DNA of 64,000 bases from Streptomonospora mangrovi (GCF_027604915.1 NZ_JAJAQC010000003.1:1-64000); one strand, 5' to 3'. Counted from the first letter of the stretch, positions 9,195-17,346 are shown. Made by a program: numbers and translations. Notes: generated by a model from the sequence alone, not told the origin.

Positions 9195-9589
9195 GGCAGC
9201 CCCTTTCCGTCGAAAACAGAATGGGATTCTAATAGGCGGCGCGGCGGCCGTCCGGGGCGGGGCGGCGCGGCGGGGGCGGCGGGGGAGTCCGGGCGGCCGG
9301 GCGGCGCCTCGGGGCGGGTCAAAGTAGAACACATTACAGCGGGGTGTCCGGCAGTCGGAAGGCACACCGCATATCGGCCCCCGCGCCGCCCTAACATCGT
9401 GTAATGAGGTCTTCTCCACAGTTGTCTCGGGCTCAACCGGTGAGCGATCCTTGGATAACGTGTTCTCGCACGGCGTTCAGGTCTGGACGCCGCACGCCCG
9501 CTCGCGTGCGGGACCGCGCCCACGGCTCCGCCGGAGCCCGCCGGCGGACACCGCGCGCGGGGCGGGCGACGGACGATGGGAGAGGCAGC
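9195..9589. other. Divergent control region between MBL and TetR genes
   Basis: Apart from the 9218-9230 palindrome, the 395-bp interval contains CATTACA (9332-9338) and its exact reverse complement TGTAATG (9400-9406), with TAGAACAC just before the first. TAACAT at 9392-9397 is a possible -10 for the TetR direction. I see no gene here. Confidence 0.45.
9218..9230 (-). promoter_or_regulatory. Palindromic operator overlapping the MBL -10 box
   Basis: AGAAT-GGG-ATTCT is a perfect inverted repeat 24 bp upstream of the MBL start. On the minus strand it includes TAGAAT, a good -10 hexamer (9231-9226), so a bound repressor would block the promoter. The adjacent divergent TetR protein is the obvious candidate. 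Confidence 0.55.
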
Positions 9590-10261
9590 GTGGCGGTCCA
9601 GGCGCCGATCGGAGTGCGGTCCCGAAGCCAGAACCAGCGCCGCAAGCGGATTGTGCAGACAGCGGCGGCCCTGGCGCTGCGCGGCGGCGTGGAGGCCATG
9701 CAGATGCGGGCCGTGGCCGAGCGCGCCGGTGTGGCGCTGGGCACCCTCTACCGCTACTTCCCCTCCAAGATGGACCTCGTGGTGGCCGTGGTCACCGAGG
9801 AGCTGGATTTGCTGGAGCGCAGCATCAGCCGCCGCCCGCCCGGCGCCGAGACCGCCGCCGGGCGCGCCGTGGACGTGCTGATGCGGGCCACGCGCGGGCT
9901 GATGCGCGAACCCGAACTCGCCGACGCCCTGGTGCGCTCGCTGATCATGGCCGAGGTCAAGACCGAGCTGGGGCCGCGCATCACCGACCTGCTCTGGCGG
10001 GTGGCCACCGAGACCCCGGTGCCCCTCCATGACGGCGACCCCGCCGAGCCCGCCGCCCACCCCGACCGCGAGGACCCCGCCTACGTGCGGGTGGCCTCCC
10101 TGTCCAGCATCTGGATCTTCGAGCTGCTGGAGGTCCTCAAGGGCGACCGCGACATCGAGCGGGTGCGCGAGCGGCTGGAGATCGCGGCCGGGCCGCTTCT
10201 GGCCGTCTGCGACGAGGCCCCCGTTCCGGAAGCCCGAAAGCCCGAGGAAACACAGAATTAA
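9590..10261 (+). CDS. TetR/AcrR-family transcriptional regulator
   Basis: This 223-residue protein has an N-terminal helix-turn-helix (RAVAERAGVALGTLYRYFPSKMDLV, about residues 40-65) typical of TetR repressors. The C-terminal helical domain should bind a ligand. The start GTG 9590 is chosen because GGGAGAGG stands 5-6 nt before it and the sequence upstream does not look coded. It is divergent from the MBL-fold hydrolase, and palindromes with AGAAT/AGAAC half sites flank the gene (9218-9230 and 10324-10335), consistent with local autoregulation. The ligand is unknown. Confidence 0.9.
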   Translation: MAVQAPIGVRSRSQNQRRKRIVQTAAALALRGGVEAMQMRAVAERAGVALGTLYRYFPSKMDLVVAVVTEELDLLERSISRRPPGAETAAGRAVDVLMRATRGLMREPELADALVRSLIMAEVKTELGPRITDLLWRVATETPVPLHDGDPAEPAAHPDREDPAYVRVASLSSIWIFELLEVLKGDRDIERVRERLEIAAGPLLAVCDEAPVPEARKPEETQN

Positions 10262-10323
10262 CGGCGGGCGGTGCGGCCGGATTTCGCGGTATTCGTGCTC
10301 CGCGCCGTTCCAGCGAATTCCGT

Positions 10324-10335
10324 AGAACGGGTTCT
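10324..10335. promoter_or_regulatory. AGAAC-GG-GTTCT inverted repeat
   Basis: A 12-bp perfect inverted repeat lies 63 bp after the TetR stop, between convergent genes. Its half sites resemble those of the 9218-9230 palindrome. It may be a second regulator site or a chance repeat; it has no T run and is too short for a convincing terminator. Confidence 0.3.
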
Positions 10336-10487
10336 TGGGAGCGGACGGCGGCGATGAACCGGCGACCCCGATCGCGTCCTGAGCCGCCGCGCCGGGCGCG
10401 CCGTGAGCCCGCGCGAGCGCGCTCCGACCGCGCCGCAAGCGGTGTCCGCGCAGGTGCGCGGGCGTCCCGGGCCGCGCCCGCCGGGCG

Positions 10488-12056
10488 TTACTCCGCCTCC
10501 GCCGCCGCGCCTCCGCCGCCGAGCAGGCCCAGCAGGCCGCCCACGAGTTCGGAGAGCGGCCCGCGCCGGCCCGGCTCCGACCCGCCGTCCGAATCGCCGT
10601 CCCCCTCGCCCTCGCCTCCGCCGCCGGGCCCCCCGGTGTCGCCGCCGCCCTCGGACCCGCCGCCGGCGTCCTCCTCGGGATCCTGGCCGTCCTCGGGCGC
10701 GTCGGCACCGGAGGACGGCGGGGCCTGCCCGGCCCCTCCGGCCGCGCCGGGTGCCTCGGCCGCGCCGCCGCCGTCCGCCGCCGGCGGAGCACCCTCAGCT
10801 GGGGGCGCGGCCGGGGTGGCGGGCGCCACCGTCTCGGCGGGCACGGGGGCGGCGGAGGCCGGCGGGCGCGGACCGGTGTCGGGCTCGGCGGAGGCGTCCG
10901 CGGCGCCGCCGGCGCCCTCCTGCCCGGGTGTGGTGGCGCCGGGCGGCGCGGGCAGCCGCGCGCCGGTCACCGCCTCGGTCTGGAACCCGCGCACGGCGGC
11001 CACCCCGCCCCACAGGCACAGCACCACGGCCACGGCCGCGGCGGTGGCGGTGAGGGCGCGCGGGCGGCGGCGCCGGGCCGAGGCGCGGGGGCGGGCCGGG
11101 TCCGCGCCGGGGGCCGGCGCGGCGACCGCCTCGGCGCCGGCGGTCGCGGGCACGTCGCGGGTCGTCACGCGGTCGCGGGGCAGCGCGGCGGACTCCCGCG
11201 CGCCGTCGTCGGCGCCGTCAAGACCGGCCGCCTCTGCGTCGGCTCCGGCGCCTTCGGCGCCGCCCCCCGCCGTGCGATCGCGGTGCAGCGGGAACCCGTC
11301 GGTGCCCACGGGGGCGAGCGCGTCGGCCGCCGCCCGGCGCTCCGCGCCCTTCAGCGGGGACGCGCAGTCGTGCAGCACCCGCTCGCGCAGCCCTCGGGGC
11401 GGCGCGGGCGGCTCCAGCAGGCCCAGGACCTCGCGCACCGCGCGGTCGGGGCCGCGCCCCCGGGTGTGCGCGGGCGCCAGTTCGTGGCGCGCCAGCAGGT
11501 CCGCGGCGTGCAGCACGGCGGTGCGGCACAGGTCGGCCGCGGTGTCGGGGCCCAGCCCGGCGACGCGCGCGATGTGGGCGGTGGGCACGTGGTGGCGCAG
11601 GTACAGCTCCAGCAGCTCGCGCCGGCTGGGCGGCAGCAGTTGCGACAGCTCCACCACCGCGCGCTCGCGCGGCATCACCGGCAGCCGGGCGTACGGCGAC
11701 TCGGCGCAGAACCCCCGGCGGCGGGCGGCGGCCCGGACCAGCGCGAACAGCCACGGCACGAGGTCGTCGTCATCGGCGAGAGCGTGGACGTGGTGGGTGG
11801 CGGCCAGGAACGCCTCGTGCACCGCCTCGGCGGCGGGGTCGGGCGCGCCGGGGTCCTCGGCGGGGCCCAGCAGCGACCAGCAGTAGCGGTACAGGCGCGT
11901 GGCCAGCAGGTCGTAGCACCGGTCGTGCCCGGTGCCCCGGCGCAGCGCCAAGGCCAGCTCGGCGGCGGGCACCGCGCTGTGGCGGCCCCCCGCGCGGCGG
12001 CCCGCGGAACGCTGGGCGGAATCCCCGGCGGGATCCCCGATGGAATGCGCGGTCAC
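10488..12056 (-). CDS. ECF-like sigma factor fused to a membrane-anchored Ala/Pro/Gly-rich tail
   Basis: The 522-residue protein starts with a sigma-70 region 2-like segment (about residues 33-105, CYDLLATRLYRYCWSLL...PWLFALVRAAARRRGF), followed by a region 4-like helix-turn-helix (LPPSRRELLELYLRHHVPTAHIARVAGL, about 130-165). After a linker comes one hydrophobic helix at about 331-355 (LTATAAAVAVVLCLWGGVAAV) and then ~165 residues rich in Ala, Pro, Gly and acidic residues that would lie outside the cell. GTG 12056 is preferred over GTG 12080 because GGGGAGGGG precedes it closely. There is no separate anti-sigma gene nearby. It could be a membrane-tethered sigma factor released by proteolysis, or a sigma-like domain used otherwise. 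Confidence 0.82.
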   Translation of the reverse strand: MTAHSIGDPAGDSAQRSAGRRAGGRHSAVPAAELALALRRGTGHDRCYDLLATRLYRYCWSLLGPAEDPGAPDPAAEAVHEAFLAATHHVHALADDDDLVPWLFALVRAAARRRGFCAESPYARLPVMPRERAVVELSQLLPPSRRELLELYLRHHVPTAHIARVAGLGPDTAADLCRTAVLHAADLLARHELAPAHTRGRGPDRAVREVLGLLEPPAPPRGLRERVLHDCASPLKGAERRAAADALAPVGTDGFPLHRDRTAGGGAEGAGADAEAAGLDGADDGARESAALPRDRVTTRDVPATAGAEAVAAPAPGADPARPRASARRRRPRALTATAAAVAVVLCLWGGVAAVRGFQTEAVTGARLPAPPGATTPGQEGAGGAADASAEPDTGPRPPASAAPVPAETVAPATPAAPPAEGAPPAADGGGAAEAPGAAGGAGQAPPSSGADAPEDGQDPEEDAGGGSEGGGDTGGPGGGGEGEGDGDSDGGSEPGRRGPLSELVGGLLGLLGGGGAAAEAE

Positions 12057-12401
12057 GGCCCCTCCCCAAAAGCGCGACACGCACCAACCAATCTGCCCGC
12101 AACGGGCGGATAGGTCGGAGTTGTCCGGTAACGCTAGCGAGCGGCGCCTGCCGTTGTCCGGTACACGGGACAGTTGCCGCGTGAAGGTAAGGGTTTTGTT
12201 ACCCCCGAGCGGGGTTCCGTACCCCGGAACGTACCGGAGGAGGGGAGACGCGCGCGGCCGGATGCGGCCGAAAACCGGTCGGCCGCCGACCGCGCCGCGT
12301 CGCGCGGGGCGGGGGAGAGGACCGGCGGGGAGAGGCGTGGGGGGGGGCGGGCGCCGGCCGGGGCCGGCGCGGGGAGGGCGGGGGGGGGCCCGGGCGGGCG
12401 G
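12057..12401. other. Gene-free stretch between sigma-fusion gene and nadA
   Basis: An AT-richer part (12080-12230) is the likely promoter region of the sigma-fusion gene. It includes TTGTCCGGTA repeats at about 12121 and 12154. A perfect 9-bp GC stem with a 2-nt gap at 12351-12370 follows the nadA stop and may end nadA transcription. Confidence 0.4.
12351..12370 (-). terminator. GC hairpin downstream of nadA
   Basis: GCGCCGGCC pairs with GGCCGGCGC, separated by GG, 31 bp beyond the nadA stop. It has no T tract and a minimal loop, so it is only a moderate candidate. Confidence 0.4.
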
Positions 12402-13400
12402 CTACTCGCCGCCGCGCGAGGGCGAGCCGATGGCGACCATCCGCTCCACCGAGCGGCGCGCGCGGGCGGCCGTGGCGGCGTCCACGGTGATCTCGCCGGT
12501 GCCCTCGCGCAGGGTCGCCAGCAGCTTGTCGGCGGTGATCATCTTCATGTAGTGGCACTCGGCGCGCGGGTTGACCGGCTCGAAGGCGGTCGCCGGGTTG
12601 GCCGCGCGCAACTGGTGCAGCATGCCGGTCTCGGTGGCGATCAGCACCTTGCTCGCCGAGGACTTCTCGGCGGCGCTGAGCATGCCGCCGGTGGAGAGGA
12701 CCTTCACCCGCTCCTGGGGCACCGCACCCGAGCCCACCAGGTACAGCGCCGAGGTGGCGCACCCGCACTCGGGGTGGACGTACAGCTCCGCCTCGGGCTC
12801 GGCCGCCACCCGCTCGCGCAGGGTGTGGCCGTCGATCCCGGCGTGCACGTGGCACTCGCCCATCCACACGTGGATGTTGTCGCGCCCGGTCACCCGCTTG
12901 ACGTGGGCGCCGAGGAACTGGTCGGGCAGGAAGAGGATCTCCTGGTCCTCGGGCACCGACCGGATGACGTCGGCGGCGTTGGAGGAGGTGCAGCAGATGT
13001 CGGACTCCGCCTTCACGGCCGCCGAGGTGTTGACGTAGGCCACGACGACCGCGCCGGGGTGCTCGGCGCGCCAGGCGCGCACGTCCTCGGCGGTGATGGT
13101 GTCGGCCAGGGAGCACCCGGCCGCCAGGTCGGGCAGCAGGACCGTCTTCTCCGGGGAGAGGATCTTGGCGGTCTCGGCCATGAAGTGGACGCCGCAGAAC
13201 ACGATCGTGCCCGCGTCGACCTCGGCCGCCAGGCGCGACAGCGCCAGGGAGTCGCCGGTGTGGTGGGCGACGTCCTGGATCTCGGGCCGCTGGTAGTTGT
13301 GGGCCAGGATGACGGCGTCGCGCTCGCGGGCGAGGCGGTGCACCTCTTCGGCCCACTCCTGCCTGCTCATGGTGTCGGCGACGGCGGTGGGAGCTGACAT
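12402..13400 (-). CDS. nadA: Quinolinate synthase
   Basis: NadA condenses iminoaspartate with dihydroxyacetone phosphate to quinolinate, the first dedicated precursor of NAD. The 332-residue protein has [19 protein letters not shown] and the three cysteines of the [4Fe-4S] cluster ([17 protein letters not shown] and AECHYMKM). The start ATG 13400 has GGAAGGAAG about 9 nt upstream. nadB and nadC are not adjacent, unlike in many actinobacteria. A divergent NrtR-type regulator and a palindromic promoter region suggest repression when NAD metabolites are plentiful. Confidence 0.96.
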   Translation of the reverse strand: MSAPTAVADTMSRQEWAEEVHRLARERDAVILAHNYQRPEIQDVAHHTGDSLALSRLAAEVDAGTIVFCGVHFMAETAKILSPEKTVLLPDLAAGCSLADTITAEDVRAWRAEHPGAVVVAYVNTSAAVKAESDICCTSSNAADVIRSVPEDQEILFLPDQFLGAHVKRVTGRDNIHVWMGECHVHAGIDGHTLRERVAAEPEAELYVHPECGCATSALYLVGSGAVPQERVKVLSTGGMLSAAEKSSASKVLIATETGMLHQLRAANPATAFEPVNPRAECHYMKMITADKLLATLREGTGEITVDAATAARARRSVERMVAIGSPSRGGE

Positions 13401-13504
13401 GACCGTGTTCTTCCTTCCAGAGAGACGTCCGGTGATCCGGTGTCCGGGGTCCGGACGCCCTGCGCGGGAGGCGGGAATCCGCCCGCATCCGGTTTTGGTC
13501 TTGC

Positions 13505-13531
13505 AGGCTAAAACTGGATCCAGCCTAACAT
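13505..13531. promoter_or_regulatory. Overlapping divergent promoters and operator between nadA and nrtR
   Basis: An inverted repeat with AGGCT (13505-13509) and AGCCT (13522-13526) arms encloses a perfect CTGGATCCAG palindrome (13514-13523). It overlaps -10-like hexamers on both strands: TAGCCT for nadA (13510-13505) and TAACAT for the rightward transcript (13526-13531). It is the natural binding place for the adjacent NrtR-like regulator. Confidence 0.55.
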
Positions 13532-13539
13532 GGGGTGTC

Positions 13540-13710
13540 ATGGAGGGGACAGGGGCAGCCGGCGTCGACCGGGCCCGCCGCACCGACCGCGGCGGCTTCG
13601 CCGGCCGTGCCGCGGCGGCCGCCGCGCACGCGGACACGGGCACGGACGCCTACACCACGACCAGGAAGACGGGGACCCCATCGGCACCGGGCGCGAAGGC
13701 ACGCGGGTGA
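13540..13710 (+). CDS. Possible 56-residue leader peptide upstream of nrtR
   Basis: An ATG at 13540 lies 8 nt after the -10-like TAACAT, the spacing expected for a leaderless mRNA. The frame runs 56 codons with fairly GC-rich third positions and stops in a GTGA overlap with the nrtR start. This arrangement could give translational coupling. The peptide is Ala/Gly/Thr/Arg-rich with no recognisable domain, and it could equally be untranslated leader. Confidence 0.35.
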   Translation: MEGTGAAGVDRARRTDRGGFAGRAAAAAAHADTGTDAYTTTRKTGTPSAPGAKARG

Positions 13711-14444
13711 ACGCACACGACACCACCGTCGAGGGGGCCGCCGCGCTGCGCGACCCCCGCCCGGCCCCGGCGGGCGCCGCGCACGAGGTGCTCGCGGTGG
13801 TCTTCCAGATCCGCCAGGAGCGGCTGAGCGTGCTGCTGTGGCGGCGGGCGCGGCCCCCGTTCGAGGGCCGCTGGTCGCTGCCGGGCGGGCGGCTGGGCGC
13901 CGACGAAGGGCTGGACGACTCCATCCGCCGCCAGCTCGCGCAAAAGGTCGACGTGCGCGACCTCACGCACCTGGAGCAGTTGGAGACCCGGGGCGACCCC
14001 TGCCGCCATCCGCAGGGCCGCATCCTGGCCACCGCCTACCTGGGACTGGTGCCCGCCGACATCGACCCGCTGGTGCCCGAGGACACCCGGTGGCACCCGG
14101 CCGCCGACCTCCCGCCGATGGGCTTCGACCACGCCGCCATCGTCCACTCGGGCCGCCGGCGCCTGCGCGCCAAGCTGTCCTACACCAACGTGGGCTTCGC
14201 GCTGGCCCCGCCGGAGTTCACCATGTCGGAGCTGTCGCGCTACTACCGCGCGGCCCTGGGCCACGACGTCGCGGCCACCAACCTGCGCCGCGTGCTGCTG
14301 CGGCGCGGCCAGATCGAGGAGACCGGCCGCTTCGTACCCTCGGGCCGCTCGGGCGGCCGCCCGGCCGCCCTGTTCCGCTTCCGCGCCCGCCGCCTGGAGA
14401 TCACCGACGCGTTCGCGGTCCTGCGCCCCCCGAGCGGCGGCTGA
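13707..14444 (+). CDS. nrtR: NrtR-type transcriptional regulator (degenerate Nudix plus winged helix)
   Basis: Residues about 25-160 form a Nudix domain. Its box (GGRLGADEGLDDSIRRQLAQ) has the catalytic REUxEE changed to RQLAQK, so it should bind but not hydrolyse its ligand. The C-terminal ~80 residues (FTMSELSRYYRAALGHDVAATNLRRVLLRRGQI) fit the winged helix of NrtR, a family that controls NAD synthesis and in most cases senses ADP-ribose or related NAD metabolites. Its position divergent to nadA supports this. GTG 13707 is chosen for its upstream GAAGG and the GTGA overlap with a small upstream frame. It converges on the CYTH gene with 11 nt between stops. Confidence 0.88.
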   Translation: MNAHDTTVEGAAALRDPRPAPAGAAHEVLAVVFQIRQERLSVLLWRRARPPFEGRWSLPGGRLGADEGLDDSIRRQLAQKVDVRDLTHLEQLETRGDPCRHPQGRILATAYLGLVPADIDPLVPEDTRWHPAADLPPMGFDHAAIVHSGRRRLRAKLSYTNVGFALAPPEFTMSELSRYYRAALGHDVAATNLRRVLLRRGQIEETGRFVPSGRSGGRPAALFRFRARRLEITDAFAVLRPPSGG

Positions 14445-14455
14445 CCCCCGCCTCC

Positions 14456-15043
14456 TCACTCCTCGGCGGCCCGCTCGGCGGCTCCCGCGCCCGGCTCGGC
14501 CTCCGCGAACAGCAGGACGGGCTCGGCGAGGATGTCGCGGGACGCCTCGGTGCGGTAGATCTCGTCGACGCTGCCGAACCGCGCCCGGGTGTAGTCGAGG
14601 CCGAGCAGGGCGGCGGCGCGGCGGACGGCCTCCTCGTCGGGGCCCTCCACCTCCAGGAAGGTGGGCAGGCCGGGCCAGGTGTCGATGTCGAAGACGACCT
14701 CGCCCAGGCGCCACTCCTCCCGGTCGTTCTCCTGGTAGCGCACCTGGCGCAGCCCGACGCCGGTCAGGATCTCGGCCGCCGCGTCGGGGTCGGCCACCTC
14801 GGTCTCGACCTCGGTCGTGCCGTCGATGGCGGTGGGGTCGGTGACCCGCTTGAGCGTGAGGGTGGACCGGCCGCCCTCGTCGCGCAGGCGCAGCCAGGCT
14901 CCGGCGGGCAGTGCGCCGCCCTCGAAGATGCGGCGGGTGAACCGGGTACGCGGGAACACCTGGACGGCGCCGAGCCCGGCCAGCCGGGTCCGCAGGTCGG
15001 CGACGTCGATGGCCAGGAACGTCGCCTCGTACTCGTGCTGCAT
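14456..15043 (-). CDS. CYTH domain protein
   Basis: The 195-residue protein begins QHEYEATF and carries alternating charged beta-strand motifs (WLRLRDEG, TLTLKRV, EVETEV, FDIDTWPGLPTFLEVEG) of the CYTH/triphosphate-tunnel fold. Members include class IV adenylate cyclases and thiamine or inorganic triphosphatases. The usual opening signature ExExK is altered here (E-Y-E-A-T), so activity is uncertain. A GGGAGG ribosome site precedes the ATG. The acidic C-terminal end (AEPGAGAAERAAEE) looks like an addition. Confidence 0.85.
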   Translation of the reverse strand: MQHEYEATFLAIDVADLRTRLAGLGAVQVFPRTRFTRRIFEGGALPAGAWLRLRDEGGRSTLTLKRVTDPTAIDGTTEVETEVADPDAAAEILTGVGLRQVRYQENDREEWRLGEVVFDIDTWPGLPTFLEVEGPDEEAVRRAAALLGLDYTRARFGSVDEIYRTEASRDILAEPVLLFAEAEPGAGAAERAAEE

Positions 15044-15184
15044 GCGTTGCCTCCCGGGGTGGCGATGGTGATGGCGGCGGAACCGCGCGGGCGCGGCGGT
15101 GGGAACGATGATGGCGGGTCCGCTGCGCCCTCCGCTCCGCCCGCATCACACGGCGCGGGCCGCCGGTTCGTCGGAGCCCCGTGT

Positions 15185-15200
15185 TAGCGTCCCATTTGTG
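15185..15200 (+). promoter_or_regulatory. -10 box giving a leaderless start for the HAD gene
   Basis: TAGCGT (15185-15190) ends 7 nt before GTG 15198, and no ribosome site is present. This spacing places the transcription start at or next to the start codon, as in actinobacterial leaderless mRNAs. Confidence 0.6.
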
Positions 15201-15854
15201 ACGATTCACAGCGTGGTGTTCGACGTCGGTGAGACGCTGATCAACGAGAACCGCATCTTCGAGCGGTGGGCGGACCGCCTCGGGGTGCCCCGGCTGGCCT
15301 TCTTCGGGCTGATGGGCGGTGTCCTCGCCGAGGGCCGCCAGTTGATCGAGGCGTTCCGCCTCGTCAAGCCCGACTTCGAACTGGACCCGGAGTGCGCCGC
15401 CTGGGCGGCCGAGGAGCCCGAGTCCCTGCGGGAGAACTTCGACGCCGACGACCTCTACCCCGACGTGCGCCCCGCCCTCGGCGCGCTGCGCGACATGGGC
15501 CTCCAGGTCGTCATCGCGGGCAACCAGCCCGCCGCCGCCGCCGACGCGCTGGCGGCCATGGGCCTGCCCGCCGACCAGATCCATGTCTCCGACGACTGGG
15601 GGGTGGCAAAGCCCGACCCCGCGTTCTTCGTCCGCGTCGGCGAGGTCGCCGGGTGTCCGCCCGCCGAGATCCTCTACGTCGGCGACCGCCTGGACAACGA
15701 CGTGTTCCCCGCCAAGGAGGCCGGGATGCGCGCGGCCCTGCTGCGCCGGGGCATGCTCGGCTACCTGCACGCCGGTCGCGCCGAGGCCAAGCGCGCCGAC
15801 GTCGTGCTGGACGGGCTCGACCAGTTGCCCGGGTGGATCGCCGAGCAGGGCTGA
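15198..15854 (+). CDS. HAD-superfamily hydrolase
   Basis: The 218-residue protein has HAD motif I in modified form (FDVGETL: Asp nucleophile kept, second position G rather than D), motif III Lys in WGVAKPDPAFF and motif IV in YVGDRLDND. It probably acts on a small phosphorylated compound, but the replaced acid/base Asp in DxD makes ordinary phosphatase activity less sure; a dehalogenase-like or REG-2-like role is possible. The GTG start follows a -10 box by 7 nt and suggests a leaderless message. It is an isolated gene. Confidence 0.86.
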   Translation: MTIHSVVFDVGETLINENRIFERWADRLGVPRLAFFGLMGGVLAEGRQLIEAFRLVKPDFELDPECAAWAAEEPESLRENFDADDLYPDVRPALGALRDMGLQVVIAGNQPAAAADALAAMGLPADQIHVSDDWGVAKPDPAFFVRVGEVAGCPPAEILYVGDRLDNDVFPAKEAGMRAALLRRGMLGYLHAGRAEAKRADVVLDGLDQLPGWIAEQG

Positions 15855-16176
15855 CCCGCACGCCCCGCCCGCACGCCGCGGCGCGCGGCGCGGTTTGGCG
15901 GCCGGGCTGCGCGGGTACCGCATACCGGCGCGACAGACCTGCACATTCGCCCGCCTACCAGGCGACGACCCGCCATATCAGACCATCACCGGACCAGCGA
16001 AGCACCGGACGGCAGACCACCGGACCGACCCGTCGCACCGGACCGGACCACCGGACCCACCGCCGACGCCGCCACGGCACCGCGCCGCCGCCGGCCCGCC
16101 CGCCGTCCGCACCGCCGCAGCCGGGAACGCACGCCGACCACCGCGCGGGTCGCCCGAGGAGAGACACCAGCACGAC
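15855..16176. other. Gene-free region upstream of osmoprotectant transporter, with ACCGGACC repeats
   Basis: The 322-bp interval holds six copies of ACCGGAC(C), starting at 15988, 16004, 16019, 16037, 16042 and 16050, in front of the ABC transporter operon. An AT-richer segment near 15945-15980 may hold the promoter. No gene is visible. Confidence 0.5.
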
Positions 16177-17346
16177 ATGATCACCTTCGAGGGTGTAACC
16201 AAGCAGTACCCCGATGGCACGGTCGCCGTGGACGACCTCCACCTCACCGTGCCCACCGGCAACACCACCGTCCTGGTGGGGTCCTCGGGCAGCGGCAAGA
16301 CCACCGCGCTGCGGATGATCAACCGGATGGTCGAGCCCACCGGCGGCCGGATCACCATCGACGGCCAGGACGTGCGCGGCCAGGACCCGCCCGTGCTGCG
16401 CCGCTCCATCGGCTACGTCATCCAGCAGGCCGGCCTGTTCCCGCACCGCACGGTCGCCGACAACATCGCCACCGTGCCCCGGCTGCTGGGCTGGTCGAAG
16501 TCGCGCGCCCGCACGCGCGCCCACGAGCTGCTGGAGCTGGTCGGCCTGGAGCCCGAGCACGCCCGCCGCTACCCCCACCAGCTCTCCGGCGGCCAGCAGC
16601 AGCGCGTGGGCGTGGCCCGCGCGCTGGCGGCCGACCCGCCCGTGCTGCTCATGGACGAGCCCTTCAGCGCCGTGGACCCCGTGGTGCGCGCCGGCCTCCA
16701 GGACGAGCTGCTGCGGCTCCAGGCCGAACTCCACAAGACGATCGTGTTCGTCACCCACGACATCGACGAGGCGGTCAAGCTCGGCGACAGCATCGCCGTG
16801 CTGCGCCCCGGCGGCCGGCTCGCTCAGGTCGCCACGCCCGAGCGGCTGCTGGCCGAGCCCGCCGACGACTTCGTGGAGTCCTTCGTGGGCTATGACCGGG
16901 GCGTGCGGCGGCTGTCGTTCTTCCCGGCCCGCCACCTGCGGCTGCGCACCGACGTCATCGTCACCGCCGACCAGACCGCCGGTGAGGCCGGCGCGCTGGC
17001 CCGGCGCCTGGGCGAGCCCTGGCTGCTGGTGGTCGACGCCGGGCGCCGCCCGCTGGGCTGGGTCTCGGCCGACGCGCTGGACGCCGCCGAGGGCCGCCGT
17101 CGCCTGGACTCCTTGGAACTGGTCGGCTACGGCCACGTCTTCACCGTCTCCACCGACTCCCTGCGCGCCGCGCTGGACGCCGCCGTGCTCTCCCCGGCCG
17201 GGCGCGCGGTGGGGGTGGCCGACGACGGCACCGTGCGCGGGGCCGTGGCCCAGACCGAGCTGGGCGCGGCGATCTGGTCGGTGGGCGGCGACGACGAGCC
17301 GCCGGCCCGCGACCGCGCCGCGGCGGCGGGCGGCGCCCATGAGTGA
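16177..17346 (+). CDS. Osmoprotectant (glycine betaine/choline-type) ABC transporter ATPase with CBS-like tail
   Basis: The 389-residue ATPase has Walker A (GSSGSGKTT), signature LSGGQQQRVGVARAL, Walker B (VLLMDEPFSAVDP) and H-loop (FVTHDIDEA), in the QAT/OpuCA subgroup of quaternary-ammonium importers. Residues after about 240 carry a CBS-like region (PWLLVVDAGRRPLGWVSADAL) which in this family can sense ionic strength. It energises import of an osmoprotectant through the two permeases encoded next. A GAGGAGAGA ribosome site precedes ATG 16177. The stop overlaps the next gene by 8 nt (ATGAGTGA), so the genes form one operon. Confidence 0.93.
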   Translation: MITFEGVTKQYPDGTVAVDDLHLTVPTGNTTVLVGSSGSGKTTALRMINRMVEPTGGRITIDGQDVRGQDPPVLRRSIGYVIQQAGLFPHRTVADNIATVPRLLGWSKSRARTRAHELLELVGLEPEHARRYPHQLSGGQQQRVGVARALAADPPVLLMDEPFSAVDPVVRAGLQDELLRLQAELHKTIVFVTHDIDEAVKLGDSIAVLRPGGRLAQVATPERLLAEPADDFVESFVGYDRGVRRLSFFPARHLRLRTDVIVTADQTAGEAGALARRLGEPWLLVVDAGRRPLGWVSADALDAAEGRRRLDSLELVGYGHVFTVSTDSLRAALDAAVLSPAGRAVGVADDGTVRGAVAQTELGAAIWSVGGDDEPPARDRAAAAGGAHE

